Part shown: piece by piece, positions 57,092-64,000 of the stretch
How the letters are laid out: each line of letters starts with the position of its first letter
How positions within the stretch are numbered: position 1 is the first letter of the stretch
NCBI GenBank assembly: GCA_963920525.1
Contig: OY986436.1
Location: 6,002,501-6,066,500 of the forward strand
Source of the DNA: Dichetophora obliterata
Taxonomy: Eukaryota; Arthropoda; Insecta; Diptera; Sciomyzidae
Reading direction: 5' to 3'
DNA length: 64,000 nt
Position numbers and translations under genes: made by a program
Notes under the pieces: generated by a model
Database searches by the model: none
What the model saw: the letters and a program-made list of their open reading frames with translations, nothing else
What the model was told of the DNA's origin: nothing

Positions 57092-58062
57092 CCTAAATAA
57101 TGAAAAAGGAAGATAAAACAATGCAGAAAATATTTTTTTTAATGAATTTCTGGTTCCCCAAATAGCGGTTTTCTATGGAAATCGTGTGTTTTTGCACTGG
57201 AGCCCATCTTACGGTACACTTTTTTAAGAAAGTGTGCCGGTGCTTGTAGCTTCGTTTTAAAAAATATCTTAAATGTTTCTTTTGTACATCTTAGCCTCCC
57301 TTTGATTGACTTCCGGTCAACTGGCCCTCTGTTTGTCAACTTGACTGTACGTATTCGCGATTACTCACCAACGTGATATCGAATTTTGCTTGATTTTTAC
57401 TTGTAATTAAAATGGCGCTTTGCGATTTCACAAAATCATGACTAGAAACGAAGTTTCAATAGCATGATGAATTTTTACCTTCGGTCTTTCTGAATCCAGC
57501 GTCGAACGAGATGGTCAGCTTCTATTAAAGTTATAATTTCTTAGCTAATGTTAAAAGTTTGTACAATTTTATAGAACGTGTCATTAAATTAAACCTAAAA
57601 TTAACTTGTATAATTTATAAATCAAAACTTAAAAACGAGCAGTTTCTTTCATTTTTAAATTTTGTTCATTAATTTTCTATTGAATTTAAATTGAACGTGA
57701 GTAGAAATATCTTTCAGTTTCATAATTTAAATAAAACAATATGATATCATTCCAAGCTAAAAACCATTTCGATTTATACAAAAGATAAATAAAATATCTT
57801 TGAGATTGCTACGTTTTTGCTTTAAATAAAATTCACCACATTTTTTGGAGACAATATCAATTTTTACTCATTTTTGTGCCACATTCTCTCAAGGGTAAAT
57901 TTTATTAAACAAATAAAAAAAAAATTTTGATATAAATATTTCTAATGAAAATCAATCAACAGATTGGCACCAATTTTATGCTCACCTCTGCATTAAATTG
58001 CATTATCTCTTCACCCGACCTTTTCACCATTCGGCCAGCTCATGCTTAAAAGCCTCGTGGAA

Positions 58063-58096
58063 TCAGTTCGAAAGATCAGGCAAAGTGGACGGACGT
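58063..58096 (+). promoter_or_regulatory. possible initiator/DPE core promoter
   Basis: TCAGTT (58063-58068) fits the fly initiator TCAKTY, with A at 58065 as +1. GGACGT (58091-58096) fits the DPE consensus RGWYVT but starts at +27, not the strict +28. The surrounding 80 bp are richer in G+C than the neighbourhood. An alternative Shaw promoter is possible. Weak without transcript data. Confidence 0.25.
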
Positions 58097-58870
58097 CACG
58101 CGACCACAAACAAAACCTGATTCCTTAAACCGCGTTTTAATCCTTCTTTAATAATCGTAAAAGTCGAAAAATGGGTTAAATAATTTAAAATCATAGTTTA
58201 AAAATTCAATATTTAGCTTTAAATATTTTCCTTAATAAGATAAAAGAAAGTATAAAAAAACAGTGTATAACGTAATTTTGCGCGAAGTGACATTAAGAAC
58301 GGGAAAAAAACATGCAAAATGTTATAAAAAGTTTTTATATAAAACTAGAATAGAAACTATAAACGCGTTAATATAAATAAGTGTTTATTAAGTGTTAGTA
58401 TATAATAAAAAAATACTTAAAATAAAAGGCCATTATCTAAATTTAACATAAAGATATATAAGTAATTATAAAAAAAAAGAAAAAAGCAAAAGAATGTGCA
58501 TTCATACATATATTTCTATACATATATAAAACAAAATTTGTAACCACCATCGGTATATAATGTCTTTTATACCACTCAAAAAAAAAACATAACCTCAAAA
58601 TCGCCACATTGTTCTCTCTATCTTTGAAAAAAAAAATGTTTCATTTCGCACAAGAAAAAATTAGCAAACTTGTTTAAAAAAAAAAATTAAGTTTTACTTT
58701 ACTCTTGATTCTTATATATATTTTTTTAAACTTAGATTGCGGCCATTATTTTAATTTAAGAGAATGATTTAAAAATATGCGATAATACATACAACTTCAA
58801 GTCGTCGGGAAAAAAAATGGGAGAAAAACAAAAACATCATAACATAAAAATTTCTTAACATTATTTGCAG

Positions 58871-58927
58871 CTTAATCACTCTTACTATGAAAGTACTTTC
58901 ATCGTGGGAGCGCCAACAATAAGCAAT
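58871..58927 (+). other. candidate 57-nt exon in the large intron
   Basis: A good acceptor (TTCTTAACATTATTTGCAG) and a consensus donor (AAT/GTAAGTCT) bound 57 nt. One frame is open (LNHSYYESTFIVGAPTISN); I do not recognise it. Joined to the Shaw exon in phase 2, the frame would instead hit TAA after 16 further codons. It also holds an 11-codon ORF starting ATG at 58888. It could be a UTR exon, a poison exon, an exon of a nested gene, or chance. Confidence 0.4.
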
Positions 58928-59714
58928 GTAAGTCTCTTTATTTTTTTATATTCTTTCTTTATTTTGTTTTGATTTGCCACTCTCTCGTTTTAATTTTCGA
59001 CCAGTTTTAGTAAATTTTCGCACATATTTTTTTGTATGGCAATGACGCTTACAACAAATTGTTCTTATTTTTGATCTTTTGATTATTTTAATTAAAACCA
59101 AAGTTCATTGCCTTGCTGTTTCATTTTTCAATGTGTTTCTTGTAAAAGAAAAATGTTAGTATATAATCTTAATTTTTTTTCTATTTAAACTAAAATATTT
59201 TTATGAACCCTAACTTTTAAAATTTAAAAAGAAAATGAAAATTTAGTAACATTTTTTTGTATACTTTAAATGACAAAAAGAAAAATGCAAAATTGTTTTT
59301 TTTAGAATTTTCGTCAAGTTTAAACTTTGTTTTTTTAAGTTATATCTAATATGATTGTCACAAAATTATTAATGATATTATTATTAACCATATTATGAAT
59401 AATTATTAAAAGATCATGAATTTCTAAATTTACCTTTTTGATTTCTGGCATCAGTGCGTGTGGTTGTGTGATTTTTAAGGGATCAGCATAGTTATTATTT
59501 GGTCATAAACCGCTGATCATGGTTGGGAGGGCAAAGGTGAATCAAGATCATCATTGATCACCACAAATAGGCATAAAATCTTAGTGACCATGTTTAGTTT
59601 GATATTAGATATACCTACTCTCTTCTTCGTCTTATTTTTTCCTATATCTTTTACTTTAACACTCTTTTAAATATGCACGCAAATTTTAAATAATTTGTAG
59701 GTAGCAAAATTTTT

Positions 59715-60770
59715 GTGAGTTGCGGTTTGAATTCCACCCCGATTGCCGACGAGCCAGAGCCGGAAGTTCAAGCGTGCATCCGCTATCCGCTCACAAACTT
59801 AAACAAATCACTACATATCAAAACGTTACATGCTACAAAAGTCACCATAGATCTCGATTCACCATTAAAACACTTGTTTATGCATATTTTCGAAAAGATC
59901 AAGCACGTACAGGAGTGTCAGCATAGAAATAAAAAAAAAACATTATTTACGATATTTACACCTATTTCATGCTGGAGCCCATCTTAAGGCACACAAAAAT
60001 CCAGCACAGATCTCGATTCACCGTAAAGAACAACTTTTGCATGCAAATTTTCGAAAAGATCAAAGTCGTACAGAGTGTCAGCATAGAAATAAAAAAAAAC
60101 ATTATTTACGATATTTTCATATATTTTTGTACTGGATCCCTTCTTACGGTAAATTTTTTTACAAAACCAACCATAGATCTCGATTCACTATTTAAAACGA
60201 TTTATGCATTCAAATTTTCGAAAAAATCAAGTACAGAAGTATCAGCATAGAAATAAAAAACCCATTGCTTACGATACTTTCACCTACTTTTGTACTGGAG
60301 CCTATCTTACGGTACACTTTTTTACAAATCCCACCATAAATCTCAATTCGCCATTAAAAACAACTCATGTGTGTAAATTTTCAAAGAGATCAGACTCGTA
60401 TAGGAGTTTCGTCATAGAAATACAAAACCATTATTTACATATTTTGTTCTGGAGCCCATTTTACGGTACAATTTTTAACACAAAACACCAAAGATATCCG
60501 TTTTTAATTGAAACCAACTTATGCGTGCAAATTTTCAAAGAGATCATACCACTTGCAGGTGTTTCAGCATAGAAATAAAGAAACCATTATTTTCAATATT
60601 TTCGACTTCTTTTGTACTGGAGCCCAACTTACGGTACAATTTTTGGCATAAAACACCAAAGATATAATATTTTCCTTAAAAACAACTTATGTGTGGAAAT
60701 TTTTAGAGACACTACGTACAGTAATGTCAGCATAGATGTACAAAAACCATTATTTAAAAAAGAAATAAGT
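59715..60770 (+). repeat. ~160-bp satellite, about six units, plus orientation
   Basis: Landmark ACTGGAGCCCATCTTACGGTAC recurs near 59971, 60131, 60293, 60449 and 60616; between are CATAGATCTCGATTCACC, TGCATGCAAATTTTCGAA-AGATCA, and GTCAGCATAGAAATAAAAAA. Spacing is 154-168 bp. Open frames across the array are repeat products. Confidence 0.92.
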
Positions 60771-61167
60771 TGATCGAGTCTTTCCTTCAAAATAATCCTG
60801 GGCTTGTTTCCCCAAATGATGATTCCACAAATATTTCGACTCTACAGATAGCCATCCGTGAGCTGGAATGGTTTGCAATAACCTCTAAAAATCGATTTTT
60901 GTGTAAAAATATTAGCTGGCGTAATAGTTTAAAAAAAAAACAGCTATCAGAAATTATAGGCCGGAAAAATTTCTTCCAATTTGCATCAAACATTTTTGAA
61001 ATTTTTTATTTTATTTTCATACAAAAACTTTAAAAATTTGAAAAACTTCATAACTTTTTTTTTAATATCTTACAATATTTTTTCAGTATGTGTTTATGTT
61101 AGGTTAATTTTTTTTCAGCTTAATCAATTCTGGATAGCAATTTTAACCAGAACTTTAGTGAAAATAA
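60771..61167. other. no certain gene
   Basis: A frame at 60770-61033 reads ESFLQNNPGLVSPNDDSTNI and IRELEWFAITSKNRFLCKNI, of more protein-like composition than its neighbours, but I recognise no family. It may be a transposon gene fragment. Confidence 0.3.
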
Positions 61168-61773
61168 CAGTCAAACCTAAATCAGCGCGTTAGCGTTTTT
61201 TATCTGTCAAAAATTTCTCATGCCCATACGATTTATATGTAGCAAACCATAATAACGCGGCGGCAACGCTGAGCGGTTGGAAAATCCAATTTTGACAGAG
61301 CGTTAAGAAGTGAAGTTGCACACATCAAAAGCAAAAGTGAAAGCAAAGTAATTTTAAAGTGACAACAATTGTTTATTTTTTACTCTTTTTCGAACGTTTA
61401 TTGAATTTGCAATATGGAGGTAAGAATTTTGTTGATAATTATAGTTTGAGTATAGTTTTAATGCTTGTGAAAATTATAGCACCTAATAGAATTAGTGCAA
61501 AGAAACCCATGTCTTTATATTAAGAAGGAACCTAAATACAAAGATGTTAAATTTAAAGAAAAAATTTGGGAAGAAATTGGCAAAGAATTAAATCTGCCGT
61601 GTAGCATAACAATTCGCTTAATATACTATAAAATTTCTAATTGCAAAATATTTCTTTTATCTAAAGATTGACATTTGCTTGCCGCCTACCGCTTTTATTT
61701 AGGTATGGTACTTACGCGTTAACGTAAAGCGGCTATCAACGCTCCGCTCAACGCGCTGATTTAGGTTTGACTG
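61168..61773 (+). mobile_element. Harbinger-like MITE encoding a MADF-like protein
   Basis: A perfect 24-bp inverted repeat, CAGTCAAACCTAAATCAGCG CGTT at 61168 and its complement ending 61773, is flanked by TAA on both sides (61165-61167 and 61774-61776), the 3-bp duplication of PIF/Harbinger. GCGTTAGCG and CGCTGAGCG-type motifs follow the ends. It lacks the Harbinger transposase but keeps a short two-exon gene. Confidence 0.85.
61414..61671 (+). CDS. MADF/Myb-like DNA-binding protein, truncated
   Basis: Exon 1 is ATGGAG (61414-61419), with a donor GTAAGAAT. The acceptor AAATTATAG ends at 61479. Exon 2 (61480-61671) gives HLIELVQRNPCLYIKKEPKY, then KDVKFKEKIWEEIGKELNLP, then a divergent tail to TGA. 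The pattern 'LIELV...PCLY...Y-x-D...K-x-x-W-x-x-I' is that of MADF domains, the partner proteins of Harbinger transposases, normally ~85 residues or more. The last helix is replaced (CSITIRLIYYKISNC), so the 65-residue product is a partial domain. It might bind element ends without helping transposition. The first exon call is an inference from splice signals. Confidence 0.65.
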
Positions 61774-62094
61774 TAACTTAAAAAAAATAATAAAAGTGCA
61801 CGAAAAACATCATTATTTTTAATTCGAATGCAAAAAATTTAAAATTTTTTGATGCAGATTGGGAGAACTTTTTCAAAAAATTTTTTCAGATCATTTCGTT
61901 TTTTCAAACTAACACACGCCAAGGACTATTTTAAGGAACTGCCCCGAACAACTTTTTTTCGTGAGGCGCCTTAATGTATGTTGATGTTTTTATTTTTAAA
62001 ATGTCTGTTTTCGTTATATTACTTAAATTAATACTTGTCGTCCTGCTCCAAATGAAGCGATAGAAAAAATTTTGTATATTTTTGCTTCAGGAAC
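61774..62094. other. no gene seen
   Basis: AT-rich centre of the large inverted structure. Confidence 0.45.
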
Positions 62095-62275
62095 CCCCCC
62101 GTCCCTCCCTCCATCACCCATCAGAATATTCAGCTTTGTAGACAGCTCACATTAGTTCAAACAGAATCTCAGTAGGGAAATTGACACCATGGTATCACAA
62201 TGGGCCTCATTGGCTTAAGTGTGTCTCTGAAAAGTGACAGCCACTTTAACCTAACCTAACCCCCCCCCCCCCCCT
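62095..62275 (-). repeat. AACCTAACC-ended dispersed repeat fragment
   Basis: On the minus strand it starts with a G run, GGTTAGGTTAGGTTAAAGTGGC, and continues TGTCACTTTTCAGAGACACA and CCATTGTGATACCATGG. I recall this start from fly genome repeats. It is too short to be telomeric, and Diptera lack TTAGG telomeres. A C16 run (62258-62273) adjoins. Confidence 0.55.
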
Positions 62276-62584
62276 TATGAAACGCCTATCTACGGCGTTG
62301 ACCATAGATATTAGTTTTCCATTAAAAGCAACTTACGCATGAAAATTTTGAGAGAGATCTTACTACGTACAGCAGTACGGACATAAATTACAAAAATAAA
62401 TTGGAGTACTTTATTATGTTATAAGAAAAATTTCAGGGAAAATCACATTAGGTCTATTCACAATTACGGGCAAATAGCCATGCATCGTGGTATTTGCAAA
62501 ATATCTATGCATAAGGGCTATTCCCAGTTACGAGAAAATCCCAGTTAGGACTTTGTTAATGTGTGTCCCACCAAATATTTTAAT

Positions 62585-62685
62585 GTGTGTCCTACCAAAT
62601 ATTAAAAAATTGTTCTGTAAGATGGGCTCCAATACAAAAAAAGTCGAAAATATTGTAAATAATGGTATTTTATTTCTATGGTGAT
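62585..62685 (-). repeat. satellite unit, minus orientation, cut by a MITE
   Basis: TGTAAGATGGGCTCCAATACAAAAAAAGTCGAAAATATTGTAAATAATGG...TTTCTATGGTGAT is the first inverted satellite unit; it resumes at 63000 after the MITE. Confidence 0.85.
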
Positions 62686-62999
62686 TAGGGTGGAGCGATT
62701 TGAACATCTTAATGGGCGCTTCGCGTTTCTGATTCTTGGGATTGTACTGAGAAAAAAGACCATACGTCCACTAGACCATACGTCTACGGTCAAAATCGAG
62801 CTTCCACATTTTGACTTGCAGCTTTTTCTCAGACTTTTGTCACGTTTTTTTTTTTTTGATATTTTGGCCTATAACAGCCAAGCCATTGAGATTTTTGTCT
62901 TAGAATATCAGTACAATCCCAATTAGTACAATCCCAAGAATCAGAAACGCGAAGCGCCCATTAACACTTTTTTCCTTCCATACTAATCACCATACTCTA
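62686..62999. mobile_element. 314-bp palindromic MITE with TAGGGTGGAGCG end
   Basis: Target duplication ATGGTGAT (62678-62685 and 63000-63007), 8 bp. The left end TAGGGTGGAGCGATTTG resembles TAGGGCGGGTCGATTTG of the larger foldbacks; the right end reads TAGAGTATGG. Inside, TTAATGGGCGCTTCGCGTTT and CTGATTCTTGGGATTGTACT pair with their complements near 62920-62965. No gene. Confidence 0.85.
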
Positions 63000-63905
63000 A
63001 TGGTGATACTCCTGTACGTGTCTGATCTCTTCGAAAATTTGCAATGCGTGAGTTGTTTTTAATGGAAAACCGATATCTATGACGCTTTTTGTAAAAAAAT
63101 TTATCGTAAGATGGTCTTTAGTACAAAAGTAGTAAGAAACATTGTAAATAATGATTTTTTTTATTCCTATGGTGATACTGTACGTGTCTGATCTCTTCGA
63201 AAATTGTTCATGCATAAGTTGTTTTTAATGAAAAATCGATATCTTTGGTATTTTATCCAAAAAATTGTAACGTCATATGGGCTCCAGTACAAAAGAAGTC
63301 GAAAATATTGTAAATAAAGTTTTTTTTTATTTCTATGGTTACACTCCTGTACGTGTCTGATCTCTTTGAAAGTTTGCATACAAAAAATTTTTTTTTAATG
63401 AAAAACTTATATATATGATGTTTTATGTAAATAATTATACCATAAGATGGGCTCCAGTACAAAAAAAGTGTAAAATATTGTAAACAATGGCTTTTTATTT
63501 CTATGTTGACACACCTGCAAGTTGTATGATCTCTCTAAAATTTTGCACGCATAAGTTGTTTTCAATGACAAATCTTTGGTGCTTTATGAAAAAAATTGTA
63601 CCGTTAGATGGGCACCAGTACAAAAAAAGTCGAAAATATTGTAAATAAGGGCTTTTTTATTTCTATGATGACACTCCTTCCTGTACGTGCCTAGTTTCTT
63701 CGAAAATTTGCATGCATTAGTTGTTTTTAATGGTTTATTGAGATCTCTGTTGGGTTTTGTAAAAAAATGTACCGTAAGATAGGCTCCAGTACAAAAGTAG
63801 GTGACAATATCGTAAATAATGATTTCTTTATTTCTATGCTGACTCCTGCACGAGTTTGATCTCTGCGAAAATTTGCATGCATAATTGGTACAAAAACACA
63901 TGATA
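63000..63905 (-). repeat. ~160-bp satellite, about six units, minus orientation
   Basis: GTACCGTAAGATGGGCTCCAGTACAAAA-type landmarks recur near 63104, 63272, 63445, 63597 and 63770, with TTTCTATG(G/C)TGA(T/C)AC and TCTGATCTCTTCGAAAATTTGCATGCATAAGTTGTTTTTAATG between. Same unit as 59715-60770, inverted. Confidence 0.92.
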
Positions 63906-64000
63906 TCCATAAAAAACCGCTATTTGGAGAACCAGGAACTCATTTAAAAAAAAAAAAAATATTTTCTGCATGGTCTTTCCTTCCTTTTTCATTATTTAGG

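Larger units (their letters stand above)
57092..64000. mobile_element. large inverted-repeat structure containing satellite, continues past the window
   Basis: CCTAAATAATGAAAAAGGAAG at 57092 is the inverse of the last bases of the window. ATGCAGAAAATATTTTTTTT, CTGGTT(C)CCCAAATAGCGGTTTT and TGTGTTTTTG continue the match for about 130 bp. Inside, ~160-bp satellite units lie in plus orientation at 59840-60770 and in minus orientation at 62590-63900. Sequence at 57240-59700 has no counterpart on the other side, so it may be a large insertion or host sequence between two related elements. Confidence 0.7.

Noticed and set aside
58871..58927. The 57-nt exon candidate as an in-frame coding exon of Shaw.
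   Set aside because: Exon 1 ends in phase 2, and in that phase the segment contains TAA at its end. It can only be noncoding, poison, or belong to another transcript.
59715..60572. Overlapping open frames of 70-120 residues.
   Set aside because: They come from the ~160-bp satellite; the same frames recur in each unit with no start or functional motif.
62245..62257. AACCTAACCTAACC as telomeric repeat.
   Set aside because: Only two to three units, internal, and Diptera do not use TTAGG telomeres; it is the end of a dispersed repeat.
1..64000. CRISPR array, bacterial operon, or integron structures.
   Set aside because: No spaced palindromic direct repeats of that kind; splice sites, LINEs and hAT elements show eukaryotic DNA.

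Overview
The window is AT-rich, intron-dominated DNA from an insect, most likely a dipteran and plausibly a true fruit fly (Tephritidae). The basis is one exon of a Shaw-type (Kv3) potassium channel, short insect-style splice signals, and transposon families typical of flies: an element with canonical hobo ends, mariner with a transposase of the DUF4817-associated type, a P/THAP-like element, gypsy, jockey/CR1-like and RTE LINEs, and a ZMYM1-like hAT. The species is an inference; only sequence identity searches could fix it.

The only host protein-coding exon I can support is at 5233-5276 (+). It encodes MDGENRIILNVGGIR, the start of the Kv T1 domain of Shaw, and runs into a GTAAGT donor. The next channel exon is not in the window, so 5277-64000 is probably all part of one very large first coding intron (>58 kb). 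A possible 57-nt exon (58871-58927) and a weak initiator-type promoter (about 58065) lie far inside it.

The rest is a transposon landscape with an unusual excess of long inverted-repeat (foldback) elements. Left part: a ~140-bp tandem repeat (500-1180), a 0.8-kb palindrome (1599-2418) touching a miniature mariner (2426-2957), and a small TIR element (3790-4039). From about 7640 to 19557 one plus-strand LINE has been broken by nested insertions. These are a 2.3-kb foldback with hobo ends (7736-10027), a gypsy element with 114-bp LTRs (10054-14748) carrying a P-like element (11857-12996), an orphan foldback arm (about 16263-16770), and a TAGGGCGGG-ended element (17220-19222) that itself contains a pogo-like element (17684-18729).

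Middle part: a hAT-like element with a 36-bp palindromic array (20921-21825), a 1.2-kb foldback (23456-24670), several small palindromic MITEs (25138-27830), a TIR-bounded composite (30404-36931) holding two inverted RTE LINE copies with 13-bp target duplications, and a 2.8-kb DNA element (38319-41120). A minus-strand LINE (42570-44434, continuing at 47594) is split by a nearly complete 3.1-kb hAT whose transposase is broken only at A homopolymers (44443-47585).

Right part: a tRNA-derived SINE candidate (about 49783-50163), a CCCAC-repeat element (52685-54785) split by a near-perfect 1-kb foldback (53570-54571), and a ~7-kb outer inverted repeat (57092 to the window end) filled with a ~160-bp satellite in opposite orientations. 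At its centre is a 606-bp Harbinger MITE that encodes a 65-residue MADF-like protein.

The most interesting pattern is that several unrelated element families here share one design: terminal repeats of a cut-and-paste transposon, matching target duplications, and interiors made almost wholly of inverted arms or amplified short motifs instead of genes.
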